Shown: positions 10,031 through 19,776, numbered from the stretch's first letter. The stretch is DNA of 57,879 bases from an uncultured beta proteobacterium (GCA_903893565.1 CAITMU010000033.1:1-57879), one strand, 5' to 3'. Notes: generated by a model not told the origin, from the sequence alone. Numbers and translations: made by a program.

Positions 10031-12325
10031 ATGACCGGCAACTTTCGCAAACTTTCTCTAATCCTCTGGTTTTGTTTGGCCCCTACGGCAATGGCCCTGG
10101 CGCAGCACGGACTCGAACTGCGTTTGCAATCGCGACTCATTGATTTGCCCAGAGCCTATCGGGAGGATACGCCTTACTTCATTGAAGCGGACCGTGTGCA
10201 AGGACTTAATGCGCAGACCTTGGAAGCGGAAGGAGGGGCTAGATTTAGGGGTCGTAAGCAATCGGTGAGTGCCGATTGGATGCGGCATGACCAAACGAAC
10301 AATGAGATAACCGCGGTTGGTGCGGTAAGGATGGATCAGGGGGCGGAATTAGCAGAAGGTCGCCAGTTACGCTACAACCTCGATACGGATAAGGGGGTTA
10401 TGGACAATGCCTCCTATCTTTTAAGTCCGCGTCAAACGGCCAACTTGCCTTCATTACACCCCTTGTTAACGGCTTATGATGCGCACGGCACAGCGCAACA
10501 GATATTTTTTGAAGGCCCAGGGCTTTTTCGCTTTAAACAGTCCACTTACACGACCTGCGATGCTGGAGATGAGACGTGGTTATTTCATGCCCGAGAAATG
10601 TTGATAGACAACAACAAAAATGAGGGCAAAGCCCTTGATGTTTCCATTAAATTTATGGGAGAAACACTTTTATATTCACCTTTTTTTTCGTTTCCCTTAC
10701 ACGCAGAGCGTAAATCAGGTTTCTTAGCACCCTACTATGGCAGTACGAATACTGGTGGATTGGATACCGCGGTCTCCTTTTATTGGAATATGGCGCCGAA
10801 TCGGGATATGACAATTACCCCACGATTAATGTCACGACGCGGTTTGCAATTAAAAGATGAGTTTCGCTACCTTGAACCCAATTATAGGGGTACTTGGGAA
10901 GTGGAATACATGCCCAATGATTTGATAACCGGTACGAATCGAGAATTAGTCAAAATCAATCATGCCCAAAACTTGGGGGGGGGGTGGAATGCCCTGGTAG
11001 ACGTGACAAAGGTTTCAGACAGTAAATATTTTACTGACATGTCGACCCAAGTGGCATTAACCTCGCAGACGAATTTGGCGCGACAATTAAGTTTGGGGCG
11101 AACAGGCAATTGGGGTAATGGCGGTATTTATAGTTTTAATATGCTCACCCAAGGATGGCAGACCTTACAAACAGATCCACTGGTACCGGTGGTGGCTCCG
11201 TATAGTCGACGACCGCAGCTCACCTTAACCGCACAAAAGCAGGATGTGTTGTATGGGGATATGGATCTATACAGTAGTTATGTGGATTTCACTCACCCCA
11301 CTTTGGTTTCGGGAAAGCGAGTGGTGGCCTATCCGAATTTATCGTTTCCACTTACAAACGCTTTTGCTTACCTTACCCCCAAAGTGGGGGTGCATGCGAC
11401 CAGTTATTACATTAATCCCAATTCGAGTAATCTTTCCAATCAGACTCGAGTATTACCAATTTTCTCCACTGAAAGTGGTATGACATTTGAAAAAGAGACT
11501 CGTTATTTCGGCCAGTCCTTTATCCAAACGTTGGAGCCCAAGCTTTACTATGTTTACATTCCCTATCGGAATCAAAGTGCGTTGCCAAATTTTGAAAGTG
11601 GTCTACAGGATGTCAGCTTAGCGACCATTTATACTGAAAACCAATTCAGTGGACAGGATCGGATTAATGATGCGAACCAACTCACCATGGGGGTAAGTTC
11701 TCGTTTAATAGACCCCGCCAGTGGTTCTGAACTATTACGTGGAACGCTAGCCCAACGACAATACTTTAATATGGCGCGTGTGAGTTTACCGAGCGTATCA
11801 CCTCATTCGGCTTCGCGTGCGGATATCCTGGGCGCCGTAGGGGGGCGATTAGCCCCGCATTGGACGGCCGATACAGGTTTTCAGTACAGTACGGATATGG
11901 GACAAACACAAAACATGTTTACAGGGGTTAAATACTTGCCTGAGCCCGGCAAGGTGTTGAATGTGGCTTATCGCAAACACTCTGGCACCGAAGGATTTGA
12001 GCAAATTGATTTTTCCGGGCAATGGCCGCTCCGAGGGCGTTTAAATGTGTTGGGCCGATGGAATTATTCTTTGCCGGATGTTCGGGTATTGGAATCGGCT
12101 GGAGGAATGGAATATAACGCCGGATGCTGGGCTTTTAGGGTCGTTGCCCATCGTTTGGCGACCGCGACGACCGCGGCGACAACCGCTTTTTTCATTGAAC
12201 TCGAGTTAAGTGGGGCCACCCGAATCGGCTCGAATCCCTTAGATGTGTTACGTCGAAGCATTTCCGGTTACAGTCGCACCGATCCAAGAACCGGGCGCGC
12301 TAATGAATACTATGCACCGAATTAA
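10031..12325 (+). CDS. lptD: LPS-assembly outer-membrane protein LptD
   Basis: LptD forms the outer-membrane barrel that, with LptE, inserts lipopolysaccharide into the outer leaflet. The 764-residue precursor has a signal peptide ending ALAQ near residue 25. An OstA-type jellyroll follows (YFIEADRVQG, VSADWMRHDQ), then a long beta-barrel rich in alternating aromatic and polar residues. Cysteines appear at TTCDAGDE near 173 and GCWAFRVVAHR near the C-terminus, allowing one disulphide between jellyroll and barrel, unlike the four-cysteine E. coli protein. It is divergent from amgK and 29 bp upstream of surA, whose product chaperones LptD. Confidence 0.94.
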   Translation: MTGNFRKLSLILWFCLAPTAMALAQHGLELRLQSRLIDLPRAYREDTPYFIEADRVQGLNAQTLEAEGGARFRGRKQSVSADWMRHDQTNNEITAVGAVRMDQGAELAEGRQLRYNLDTDKGVMDNASYLLSPRQTANLPSLHPLLTAYDAHGTAQQIFFEGPGLFRFKQSTYTTCDAGDETWLFHAREMLIDNNKNEGKALDVSIKFMGETLLYSPFFSFPLHAERKSGFLAPYYGSTNTGGLDTAVSFYWNMAPNRDMTITPRLMSRRGLQLKDEFRYLEPNYRGTWEVEYMPNDLITGTNRELVKINHAQNLGGGWNALVDVTKVSDSKYFTDMSTQVALTSQTNLARQLSLGRTGNWGNGGIYSFNMLTQGWQTLQTDPLVPVVAPYSRRPQLTLTAQKQDVLYGDMDLYSSYVDFTHPTLVSGKRVVAYPNLSFPLTNAFAYLTPKVGVHATSYYINPNSSNLSNQTRVLPIFSTESGMTFEKETRYFGQSFIQTLEPKLYYVYIPYRNQSALPNFESGLQDVSLATIYTENQFSGQDRINDANQLTMGVSSRLIDPASGSELLRGTLAQRQYFNMARVSLPSVSPHSASRADILGAVGGRLAPHWTADTGFQYSTDMGQTQNMFTGVKYLPEPGKVLNVAYRKHSGTEGFEQIDFSGQWPLRGRLNVLGRWNYSLPDVRVLESAGGMEYNAGCWAFRVVAHRLATATTAATTAFFIELELSGATRIGSNPLDVLRRSISGYSRTDPRTGRANEYYAPN

Positions 12326-12354
12326 GTGGTTAATTTTTTAGGGTTGTACATATC

Positions 12355-13659
12355 ATGAAGAAAACAAAGATTTTGTGGGCCGCATTACTGGCGGGGTTAA
12401 CACTTGTAAGCGTAGGAGTGCCAATCCAAGCCGCACCCGTTGAGGTCATGGATAGTATTTTGGCCATTGTAAACGATGAAGTGATTACGCGTAACGAATT
12501 GCGTGAGCGGGTGACTCTTGCTTTGATGCAGTTGGAAAGGCAGGGCACGAAAGCACCCCCACGGGGCGATCTCGAACGACAACTTCTGGACCGAATGATA
12601 AACGATCGCGTTCAAGTGCAGCATGCAAAAGAAATTGGGGTGCGCGTGGAGGAGGCCGATTTGGATCGTTCGATTGATCGCATTGCGCAGGACAACAAAA
12701 TAAATGTAGAGGAACTCCGTACTTTGTTGAAAAAAGATGGCGTGCCGTATGAAAAATTCCGGGAAGACTTGCGTCAACAGATTATCGTTTCACGGTTACG
12801 TGAGAAAGAAGTCGATGACAAAATTGTGATCACAGAAAGTGAGGTCGATAATCTAATTAATAACACCCAAAATCAGGTCGAAGGGGCAGGGGAATTTGAT
12901 GCCTCTCACATTTTGGTGCGTTTACCTGAAAACGCGTCTCCGGAGCAAATTAATATCAAGCGACAAAGGGCGGAGCAGGCGTTATTACAGTTAAAAAAAG
13001 GCGAAGAGTTCAAACAAATAGCGGCTACTTTTTCCGAGGCCCCTGATGCATTGCAAGGGGGGAATATGGGTTGGAAAGACGGAGAGCGATTACCGGTCAT
13101 TTTCTTTGAAGCGTTAAAAAGCATGAAGCCTGGCGAGTTAAGTGCAGTATTAAGAAGCCCGAATGGGTTTCATGTTTTGAAGTTAAATGATCGTCGGGGG
13201 GGCCAAGCACCCGTCATCGTGCAGCAAACCCATGCCAGACATATCTTGATCAAAGCCAGTGAATTAGTCACGGATGTCGAGGCCCGCGCCCGGCTCGCAA
13301 AACTGAAAGAAAGAATAGAAAACAAAACCGATTTTGCTGAACTGGCCCGATCAAACTCAGAAGATACGAGTGCGGCCAAAGGGGGAGAGTTAGGATGGTT
13401 GTCTCCTGGGGATACGGTGCCTGATTTTGAGCGAGCGATGGACGGCTTGGCAGTGGGCCAGGTCAGTGAGGCGGTGCGGTCACCCTTTGGCTGGCATTTA
13501 ATTCAAGTGTTGGAGAGGCGAAGTTCTGATATGTCAAAAGAAAGTCGTCGGTTAAGTGCGCGCAAGGCCTTGCATGAGCGTAAGTCGGATGAGGCCTTGG
13601 AGGAATGGGTGCGTCAACTTCGGGACCGGGCTTTTGTGGAAAAACATATCGATGATTGA
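12355..13659 (+). CDS. surA: Periplasmic chaperone / peptidyl-prolyl isomerase SurA
   Basis: SurA escorts unfolded outer-membrane proteins, including LptD, across the periplasm. The 434-residue precursor has a signal peptide ending IQAAP near residue 24 and an N-terminal chaperone domain (ILAIVNDEVITRNELRER). Two parvulin domains follow: the first starts ASHILVRLP near 183 and the second ARHILIKASEL near 297, each with a GG(N/E)xGW loop and an FGWH or NGFH end. Its stop lies 21 bp before the preferred pdxA start, or overlaps an alternative TTG start. The lptD-surA-pdxA-rsmA order is the standard proteobacterial operon. Confidence 0.95.
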   Translation: MKKTKILWAALLAGLTLVSVGVPIQAAPVEVMDSILAIVNDEVITRNELRERVTLALMQLERQGTKAPPRGDLERQLLDRMINDRVQVQHAKEIGVRVEEADLDRSIDRIAQDNKINVEELRTLLKKDGVPYEKFREDLRQQIIVSRLREKEVDDKIVITESEVDNLINNTQNQVEGAGEFDASHILVRLPENASPEQINIKRQRAEQALLQLKKGEEFKQIAATFSEAPDALQGGNMGWKDGERLPVIFFEALKSMKPGELSAVLRSPNGFHVLKLNDRRGGQAPVIVQQTHARHILIKASELVTDVEARARLAKLKERIENKTDFAELARSNSEDTSAAKGGELGWLSPGDTVPDFERAMDGLAVGQVSEAVRSPFGWHLIQVLERRSSDMSKESRRLSARKALHERKSDEALEEWVRQLRDRAFVEKHIDD

Positions 13660-13679
13660 TCGAACCCAACCACACTGGT

Positions 13680-14681
13680 ATGGTGGGAGCTGCATCCATT
13701 AAGCCCTTACCCACGATTGCCATCACCGCTGGTGAGCCAGCTGGTATTGGCCCGGAGATTTGTAAGTGCTTACTGAAGGCGCGATTGCCCGCACGCCTAG
13801 TGGTTATTGCGGATCGAGCCTTATTAAACCAAAGAACACAATCGCAGTGGTTAGAGTTTAGTGGTGGATGTGACTCCACCCGAGCCAGTGTTAGTGTTTT
13901 GCATGTGGGGTTGGCGGCGCCCAGTGTGGCGGGCGTGTTGGATGTAAAAAATAGTGCTTATGTGTTGCGCACCTTGGCGGTGGCTTGTGATGGTTGTCAA
14001 GAGGGGCTTTTTGATGCGATGGCCACAGCTCCCGTACATAAAGGGGTTATCAACGAAGCGGGCATTGATTTTACGGGGCATACAGAGTACTTGGCCGCAC
14101 GCACTAACACTCGGCAGGTAGTGATGATGTTAGTCGGTGGGGGATTACGGGTGGCGTTAGCCACCACACATTTGCCCTTAAGAGCGGTGGCGGACGCGTT
14201 GACAATAGACCGATTAGAGCAAGTATTACTCGTGTTACACCAAGACTTACGCACAAGCTTTGGGATCGAGAATCCCCGTATTGGGGTGGCAGGTTTAAAC
14301 CCGCACGCAGGAGAATCGGGTTATTTGGGGCGAGAAGAAATCGAGATTATTTTGCCGGCGATACAACGCTTACGAGCCCAGGGTCTTTGTTTGTCAGAAC
14401 CATTGCCCGCTGATACCCTGTTTAATCCGCAACGCTTGAAGTCTTTTGATGCGGTGTTGACGATGTACCACGATCAGGGCTTGCCGGTACTTAAATTTGC
14501 CAGTTTTGGCACGGGCGTTAATGTTACGCTGGGTTTGCCTATCATTCGCACCTCGGTGGATCATGGCACAGCCCTTGATTTGGCGGGCACGGGCCGTGCC
14601 GACGAAGGCAGTTTGTTAGCGGCGGTGCGTTTAGCCATAGAATTGGCCGAGGTTAAAAAAACACGAGAGCGGTCTTCTTAA
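13680..14681 (+). CDS. pdxA: 4-hydroxythreonine-4-phosphate dehydrogenase
   Basis: PdxA oxidises 4-phosphohydroxy-L-threonine in the DXP-dependent pyridoxal phosphate pathway. The protein has ITAGEPAGIGPEI near the start, the metal-site HTEYLA, and the C-terminal MYHDQGLPVLK and VDHGTALDLAG motifs. I chose the ATG at 13680 (333 residues), which matches the family's usual length. A TTG at 13656 in the same frame would overlap the surA stop and add 8 residues; neither has a strong Shine-Dalgarno. The stop codon shares one base with the rsmA ATG (TAATG). Function is secure; only the start is open. Confidence 0.92.
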   Translation: MVGAASIKPLPTIAITAGEPAGIGPEICKCLLKARLPARLVVIADRALLNQRTQSQWLEFSGGCDSTRASVSVLHVGLAAPSVAGVLDVKNSAYVLRTLAVACDGCQEGLFDAMATAPVHKGVINEAGIDFTGHTEYLAARTNTRQVVMMLVGGGLRVALATTHLPLRAVADALTIDRLEQVLLVLHQDLRTSFGIENPRIGVAGLNPHAGESGYLGREEIEIILPAIQRLRAQGLCLSEPLPADTLFNPQRLKSFDAVLTMYHDQGLPVLKFASFGTGVNVTLGLPIIRTSVDHGTALDLAGTGRADEGSLLAAVRLAIELAEVKKTRERSS

Positions 14682-15481
14682 TGGCGCATAAAGCAAGAAA
14701 ACGGTTTGGACAGAATTTTTTGCAAGATGCCACGATCATAGACGATATTGTGGCTGCCATTAATCCCCAATTGGGGGATACCATGGTAGAGATTGGGCCC
14801 GGATTAGGCGCCTTGACGATCCCACTGGCTAAGCGCTTGAAGTGTTTAAATGTGATCGAACTCGATCGCGATATTGTGGTGCATTTGAAAACCCTTTTTA
14901 TGGATCAAAATGTCCTCATTTACGAGGGAGATGCGCTGAAGTTTGCTTTCCCCACCTTGGGCTCTGGTCTTCGTGTGGTGGGTAACCTGCCCTACAATAT
15001 TTCAACCCCATTGCTGTTTTATTTGATTGAGCACTTTGCTGGCATTCAAGACATTCACGTGATGTTGCAAAAAGAAGTGGTTGAACGCATGGTGGCACGT
15101 CCCGGAGCCAGTGATTACTCACGCCTATCCGTGTCACTACAGTATTATTTTGATATGGATAAAGTGTTGGATATCGGCCCCCATGCTTTTGATCCGCAAC
15201 CGAAGGTGGATTCTGCTTTTGTGCGTATGGTGCCGCGACGCAGTGCACTCTTAGAGGCTCGTGATCCAGCCTTGTTTTCGCAGTTAGTGAGCCTAGCCTT
15301 TTCGCAGCGACGTAAAACGTTACGCAATACTTTGCGCCAATGGTTCACGGGCCCTGATTTGGAAGCGATGGGGATTGACCCTGGTGCCCGTGCTCAAACA
15401 TTGAGCGTGGACGATTATGTCAGGATGACCAACGTGTTGACCGTGCGCGGAGCCAAAGCGAAAACGTCATCTGACAAGTAA
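14681..15481 (+). CDS. rsmA: 16S rRNA dimethyladenosine transferase
   Basis: RsmA (KsgA) dimethylates two adjacent adenosines near the 3' end of 16S rRNA late in 30S assembly. The 266-residue protein begins with RKRFGQNFLQD, followed by the SAM-binding VEIGPGLGALT near residue 38, the acidic VIELDRD, and the catalytic NLPYNIST near 102. The C-terminal helical domain has FSQRRKTLRNTL. It is the last gene of the lptD operon, and a long stem-loop follows the stop codon. Loss of this enzyme usually gives kasugamycin resistance, and no inactivating change is visible. Confidence 0.96.
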   Translation: MAHKARKRFGQNFLQDATIIDDIVAAINPQLGDTMVEIGPGLGALTIPLAKRLKCLNVIELDRDIVVHLKTLFMDQNVLIYEGDALKFAFPTLGSGLRVVGNLPYNISTPLLFYLIEHFAGIQDIHVMLQKEVVERMVARPGASDYSRLSVSLQYYFDMDKVLDIGPHAFDPQPKVDSAFVRMVPRRSALLEARDPALFSQLVSLAFSQRRKTLRNTLRQWFTGPDLEAMGIDPGARAQTLSVDDYVRMTNVLTVRGAKAKTSSDK

Positions 15482-15494
15482 GGTGAGGCGCCCC

Positions 15495-15536
15495 CAGCGT
15501 TGCTCGGATCCAAGGCCTTTTGGACCTCTAACGCTG
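15495..15536. terminator. Long stem-loop between convergent rsmA and gloA
   Basis: A 42-nt interrupted hairpin: a 7-bp outer stem (CAGCGTT at 15495-15501 with AACGCTG at 15530-15536) and an inner stem in which TCCAA pairs with TTGGA, extended by GG/CC past a bulged A. It starts 14 bp after the rsmA stop and runs through the gloA stop codon. No U-run follows on either strand, so it may stabilise the 3' ends or act as a bidirectional terminator without a classical tail. Confidence 0.45.
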
Positions 15537-15908
15537 TACAAATTCAATTTTGTACCCATCAGGGTCTTCTGCGAACGCAATCATTGTGGAGCCGTGTTTC
15601 ATGGGTCCGGGTTCGCGGGTGATCTTGCCGCCTCTTTGCCGGATGTCATCACAGGTTTTGACGATATCTTCAACGGCAATGGCGATATGACCGTAACCAT
15701 TACCCAGTTCGTAGTGTGAGGTGTCCCAATTATGGGTGAGCTCCAACACGGCTGTCTTAGACTCATCATCATAGCCGACGAAGACATTGGTAAAACGTCC
15801 CGTAGGGTAATCTTTTTGCCGCAGCAAGCTCATCCCGAGCACTTCGGTATAAAAAGCGATGGAGCGCTTTAAATCACCGACACGAATCATCGTATGCAAT
15901 AGTCTCAA
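15528..15908 (-). CDS. gloA: Lactoylglutathione lyase (glyoxalase I)
   Basis: GloA converts the methylglyoxal-glutathione adduct to S-lactoylglutathione, detoxifying a glycolytic by-product in the cytoplasm. The 126-residue protein starts MRLLHTMIRVGDLKRSI. It carries all four metal ligands at the positions known for the E. coli Ni-type enzyme: His5, Glu56, His74 and Glu122. The short length, lacking the insertions of Zn-type enzymes, supports the nickel/cobalt class. It converges on rsmA and lies 19 bp downstream of the rubredoxin gene on the same strand, so the two may be co-transcribed. Confidence 0.95.
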   Translation of the reverse strand: MRLLHTMIRVGDLKRSIAFYTEVLGMSLLRQKDYPTGRFTNVFVGYDDESKTAVLELTHNWDTSHYELGNGYGHIAIAVEDIVKTCDDIRQRGGKITREPGPMKHGSTMIAFAEDPDGYKIEFVQR

Positions 15909-15927
15909 CGGGCAGTGCTCCTAAAAA

Positions 15928-16113
15928 CTAGAGGGCTACCATTTCAAAATCGTCTTTGCGAGCCCCACATTCAGGGCAGGCCCAATTCATGGGAACGTCT
16001 TCCCAACTCGTGCCAGGGGCAATGCCCTCATCAGGCATGCCTTTGCTCTCTTCATAGATGAATCCACAAATTAAGCACATCCAGGAGCGGTTAGCGGAGG
16101 GATTTTCATTCAT
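15928..16113 (-). CDS. Rubredoxin
   Basis: A 61-residue one-iron electron carrier. The two iron-binding pairs are CLICG (Cys13, Cys16) and CPECGARKDDFE (Cys46, Cys49), with the typical Tyr and Trp residues between them (GFIYEE, GTSWEDVP). A short N-terminal extension precedes the first cysteine. In proteobacteria rubredoxins serve alkane hydroxylation, oxidative-stress reduction or cofactor assembly, and nothing next to this gene fixes its partner. It is divergent from thiD across 118 bp. Confidence 0.93.
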   Translation of the reverse strand: MNENPSANRSWMCLICGFIYEESKGMPDEGIAPGTSWEDVPMNWACPECGARKDDFEMVAL

Positions 16114-16231
16114 GATGTTTGAGGGTAGGCAAAGGATTTGCGCTAAAATTGGAAGGAAGACGTCATTTTAAACGATTCTAGCGACTTTGACGGTATCAAC
16201 GTAGCGTTCACATTTTTTAGGCATTTTTTCC

Positions 16232-17083
16232 ATGTCAGACGTTCCTCCCATAGTTCTGGTTTTTTCCGCCACCGATCCGACGGGTGGGGCTGGCATGCAG
16301 GCCGATGTGCTGACTTTAGCGAGTATGGGTTGTCATCCGTTGTCGGTGATTACGGCCATAACGGTGCAAGATACGATGGGGGTAGACGATCTATTGCCGA
16401 TGGATGCTGATTGGATCGCCGATCAAGCCCGTTGCGTACTCGAGGATATGCCAGTGGTGGCCTTTAAAATTGGCCTGATAGGCAGCGTTGACAATGTTGC
16501 CGTCATTGCCGAGGTGGTATCAGACTACCCTGAGATTCCGCTCATCTTAGATCCTGTATTAAGTTCGGGCCGAGGCGATGAGTTGGCGAATGAGGAGATC
16601 GTAGCGGCGATGCGTGAGTTGCTGATCCCCCAGACCACGATCATCACACCGAACAGTTTGGAAGCGCGACGCTTGTGCTGGCGCGAGCGAGACGACAAAG
16701 AAGAACCGGAATTAGCGGAGTGTGCTAAGCGACTGATTGCCTCTGGTTGTGAGTATGTATTGATTACAGGTACGCATGAAAATACACCGCAAGTCATTAA
16801 TACCCTCTATAGTGAGTCAGGCATAGAAAGCAGTGAGTGTTGGCCGCGTCTAGCAGGCACTTATCATGGTTCGGGCTGTACGCTGGCCTCTGCTATTGCC
16901 GCAACGATTGCCAATGGGTTGCCAATGCTCGAGGCGGTTAAGGATGCGCAAGACTATACGTGGCAGACGTTGAAGGCAGGGTTTCGTGCTGGGATGGGTC
17001 AATATATCCCCGATCGTCTTTTCTGGGCCCGTGAAGAGGACAAATCCGAGTCCATAGTAAGCTTGAATAAACAAACGCAATGA
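16232..17083 (+). CDS. thiD: Hydroxymethylpyrimidine (phosphate) kinase
   Basis: ThiD phosphorylates HMP and HMP-phosphate, supplying the pyrimidine half of thiamine. The 283-residue ribokinase-fold protein shows FSATDPTGGAGMQADVLT at the N-terminus, VLDPVLSSG-like LILDPVLSSGRG near residue 108, TPNSLEA near 133 and the catalytic-site GSGCTLASAIAA near 213. The C-terminus is somewhat longer than in E. coli. thiE follows after 19 bp. I saw no thiamine-pyrophosphate riboswitch in the 118 bp upstream, so control by thiamine is not evident here. Confidence 0.9.
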   Translation: MSDVPPIVLVFSATDPTGGAGMQADVLTLASMGCHPLSVITAITVQDTMGVDDLLPMDADWIADQARCVLEDMPVVAFKIGLIGSVDNVAVIAEVVSDYPEIPLILDPVLSSGRGDELANEEIVAAMRELLIPQTTIITPNSLEARRLCWRERDDKEEPELAECAKRLIASGCEYVLITGTHENTPQVINTLYSESGIESSECWPRLAGTYHGSGCTLASAIAATIANGLPMLEAVKDAQDYTWQTLKAGFRAGMGQYIPDRLFWAREEDKSESIVSLNKQTQ

Positions 17084-17102
17084 TGAGCTAACCGCGAATG
17101 CA

Positions 17103-17756
17103 ATGAAACGATCCAATTTAAACGGTTTATATGCTCTGACTCCTGATGAGCCCGACACCGTCGCGCTACTTGCGCGCGTTCAGGAAGCGATTATTGGCGG
17201 TGCACGAGTGGTGCAATATCGCCATAAAGGAGCGGCTTGGCAATTGAAATTGGAACAGGCCAAAGCGTTAGTCACGTTATGCCGGGCGCACCAAGTGCCC
17301 TTGATTGTGAATGATGATCTGGCCTTGGCCTTGGCGGTGGATGCGGATGGATTGCACTTGGGGGCCCAAGATGGGAGTCTTATGGAGGCGCGTCGTCAAT
17401 TGGGGCCGGATAAGTGGTTGGGGGCGTCTTGTTATGCCCAAATTGAATTGGCAGAGCAAGCCATCGCCCAAGGGGCTGATCATGTGGCGTTTGGTAGTTT
17501 TTTTGCCTCTCAAGTCAAACCAGGGGCGGTGCGTCCGCCGGTGCAGTTGTTAGTGGCCGCACGTCGTTTAAAGGTCCCCGTGGTGGCTATTGGTGGAATT
17601 ACTCTGTCAAATGCTAAGAGTTTGATTACGGCAGGCGCTGATTGTTTGGCTGTGATCACCGCACTGTTTAGTGCGCCCGATGTGGCCGCGGTCTCGCGGC
17701 AATTTACCGATTTGTTTAAAAGTGAAGGCCATGAAACAAAGTCAAAAACTCTTTAA
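17103..17756 (+). CDS. thiE: Thiamine-phosphate synthase
   Basis: ThiE couples HMP-PP with the thiazole phosphate to give thiamine phosphate. The 217-residue TIM barrel contains [12 protein letters not shown] (phosphate site), [21 protein letters not shown] (magnesium-binding Asp residues and HLG), [14 protein letters not shown] and VVAIGGIT. It sits between thiD (19 bp) and hemL, whose ATG at 17731 lies inside the 3' end of thiE, a 26-nt overlap. That overlap suggests one transcript and translational coupling from thiE to hemL. The thiazole-forming genes are not in this window. Confidence 0.93.
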   Translation: MKRSNLNGLYALTPDEPDTVALLARVQEAIIGGARVVQYRHKGAAWQLKLEQAKALVTLCRAHQVPLIVNDDLALALAVDADGLHLGAQDGSLMEARRQLGPDKWLGASCYAQIELAEQAIAQGADHVAFGSFFASQVKPGAVRPPVQLLVAARRLKVPVVAIGGITLSNAKSLITAGADCLAVITALFSAPDVAAVSRQFTDLFKSEGHETKSKTL

Positions 17757-19011
17757 TCACTCGCAATGGGTCATTCCCGGGGGAGTGAATTCCCCGGTAC
17801 GTGCTTTTGGTTCAGTGGGTGGCATTCCTTTGTTTATTCAGCGGGGTCGTGGAGCGCAGATCTGGGATGTGGATGGCAATGTTTATCTTGATTATGTGGG
17901 ATCGTGGGGACCGTTGATTTTGGGACATGCGCATCCTGAAGTGGTTAAAGCGGTGCAGCGGGCTGCAGAGAAAGGGCTTTCTTTTGGTGCGCCCACCGAA
18001 GCGGAATTACAGATGGCCAGTTTATTGGTGCAGTTGGTGCCGTCGATGGAGCAGGTACGATTGGTGAGCTCTGGCACGGAGGCCACGATGAGTGCGATCC
18101 GCGTAGCCCGAGGCTTTACTGGGCGAAATAAAATTATTAAATTTGAAGGGTGTTACCACGGCCATGCCGATTCGTTACTGGTTAAAGCCGGATCGGGTGC
18201 GTTAACCCTAGGCCAACCCTCTTCGGCCGGTGTGCCGGAGCAAACGGTGGCCAATACTCTCGTCTTGGAATTCAATAATACGCAAAACTTACGTGAGACG
18301 TTTCAGCGTGAAGGGGAGCATATCGCCGCAGTGATTATTGAGCCGGTGGTGGGTAATGCTAATTTGATTTGTCCGCAAGATGATTTTTTGAAAAACTTGC
18401 GTGAACTTTGTACGCAGTACGGTAGTGTGTTAATTTTTGATGAAGTGATGACGGGTTTTCGCGTGGCGTTGGGTGGCGCGCAAGCATTGTGGGGGATTAA
18501 ACCCGATATGACGACTTTGGGTAAAGTCATTGGAGGGGGTCTTCCGGTTGGCGCGTTTGGTGGACGGCGGGATATTATGCAATGTGTGGCGCCGTTAGGC
18601 CCCGTGTATCAGGCGGGAACTTTGTCCGGTAATCCGGTGGCCGTAGCAGCGGGGCTAGCGACGTTAAAATTGATTCAGGCTCCCGGGTTTTATGAAAAAT
18701 TGGGGGCCACCACGCAAGCCCTGTGTACGGGGCTCACCCAAGTGGCAGTCAAACGCGGAGTGGCCTTTTCGGCACAACAGGTGGGAGGGATGTTTGGTTT
18801 ATATTTTCGTACAGGCGTGCCACAAAACTACGCCCAAGCGTTGGATATTGATATTGAGCGCTTTAAAGGGTTTTTTCATGCCATGCTTGCCGAGGGAGTT
18901 TACTTGGCTCCATCGGCCTATGAGGCAGGATTTGTATCGGCCTCACACACGCTCGCCGATATCAAAAAAACGATCGCAGCCGCTGACGTGGCCTTTGCAC
19001 AAATAGTCTAA
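17731..19011 (+). CDS. hemL: Glutamate-1-semialdehyde 2,1-aminomutase
   Basis: HemL converts glutamate-1-semialdehyde to 5-aminolevulinate, the C5-route precursor of heme. The 426-residue PLP enzyme starts [20 protein letters not shown], as expected. It has [10 protein letters not shown], the GCYHGHAD segment near residue 143, [10 protein letters not shown] near 236 and the Schiff-base lysine in [13 protein letters not shown] near 265. The ATG at 17731 is preceded by a GAAGG-type ribosome site inside thiE; longer in-frame starts were rejected on length. HemL rather than HemA(ALAS) shows the organism uses the glutamyl-tRNA route. Confidence 0.95.
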   Translation: MKQSQKLFNHSQWVIPGGVNSPVRAFGSVGGIPLFIQRGRGAQIWDVDGNVYLDYVGSWGPLILGHAHPEVVKAVQRAAEKGLSFGAPTEAELQMASLLVQLVPSMEQVRLVSSGTEATMSAIRVARGFTGRNKIIKFEGCYHGHADSLLVKAGSGALTLGQPSSAGVPEQTVANTLVLEFNNTQNLRETFQREGEHIAAVIIEPVVGNANLICPQDDFLKNLRELCTQYGSVLIFDEVMTGFRVALGGAQALWGIKPDMTTLGKVIGGGLPVGAFGGRRDIMQCVAPLGPVYQAGTLSGNPVAVAAGLATLKLIQAPGFYEKLGATTQALCTGLTQVAVKRGVAFSAQQVGGMFGLYFRTGVPQNYAQALDIDIERFKGFFHAMLAEGVYLAPSAYEAGFVSASHTLADIKKTIAAADVAFAQIV

Positions 19012-19033
19012 TGACTTCCAAAATTTTTTTTAG

Positions 19034-19669
19034 TTACCGCAGTCCTGCTAAATACTCCGAAACAGCAGCGATGTCCTTGTCGGTGAGATTGGCCGCAACA
19101 CTTTGCATCATGCGGTTCATATCGTTTTTGCGTTCTCCTGAACGCCAGGCCTTGAGCTGTGAGGCGGTATATTCGGCATGTTGGGCGCCAACGCGGGGAA
19201 ACTGAGACGGTAATCCCGAACCATTGGGGCCATGGCAAGACGCGCAGGCAGGCACACCCTTCTCAGCTAAGCCGGCACGATAAATAAGTTGACCCCTTTT
19301 AACCAATTCAGGATCGTGGGCCGTCAAAGGGCGACGTTTTTGAGCGGCAAAGTAGGTGGCGACATTTTTCATATCTTCATCACTTAACCCAGCCGCTTGC
19401 CCGGCCATAATGGCGTTAGATCGTTCTGGGGGTTTTCCATTTTTAGATTGGAAATTATTTAATTGTTTGTAAGTGTATTCTGGATGCTGAGCGGCCAGGC
19501 TTGGATTAGCACTAAGAGGGCTGTTGCCATCGGGTCCATGACAGGCAGAACAAACTTTACTCACAATTTCTTGTCCTTTGGCCGCATCGCCTTTGATGAC
19601 ATATTGAGCAAAGGAATGGGGGGTTATTAACACGCAGGCAACCAACGCCAGTAAAAGGCGGAATTTCAT
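19034..19669 (-). CDS. Diheme cytochrome c4-type protein
   Basis: A periplasmic electron carrier with two c-type heme sites, CSACHG near residue 42 and CASCHG near residue 140, each in a similar half of about 90 residues as in cytochromes c4. The precursor (211 residues) starts MKFRLLLALVACVL with a signal peptide ending SFAQ near residue 22. The ATG at 19669 has a GGAG ribosome site; an upstream in-frame ATG would add 15 residues before the signal peptide and was rejected. It likely passes electrons from the bc1 complex to a terminal oxidase. It converges on hemL and is divergent from engB. Confidence 0.9.
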   Translation of the reverse strand: MKFRLLLALVACVLITPHSFAQYVIKGDAAKGQEIVSKVCSACHGPDGNSPLSANPSLAAQHPEYTYKQLNNFQSKNGKPPERSNAIMAGQAAGLSDEDMKNVATYFAAQKRRPLTAHDPELVKRGQLIYRAGLAEKGVPACASCHGPNGSGLPSQFPRVGAQHAEYTASQLKAWRSGERKNDMNRMMQSVAANLTDKDIAAVSEYLAGLR

Positions 19670-19694
19670 AAATGCTCCGAGGTGCGCAAAAAAA

Positions 19695-19724
19695 TTGGCA
19701 ATAAAAGGATTCAAAGCCTATATT
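19695..19724 (+). promoter_or_regulatory. Candidate sigma70 promoter of engB
   Basis: TTGGCA at 19695-19700 and TATATT at 19719-19724 are separated by 18 bp. Transcription would begin about 50 bp before the engB ATG at 19777. The match is good but not perfect, and an overlapping promoter-like TATACA on the other strand could drive cytochrome c4. Confidence 0.5.
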
Positions 19725-19776
19725 GTATAGTACACGGTGATTTCCGCACCATAGCCCATTAGATAAACAAGGTAAT

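Noticed and set aside
16114..16231. Thiamine-pyrophosphate riboswitch ahead of thiD
   Set aside because: The 118-bp gap lacks the conserved CTGAGA and related core sequence of this riboswitch.
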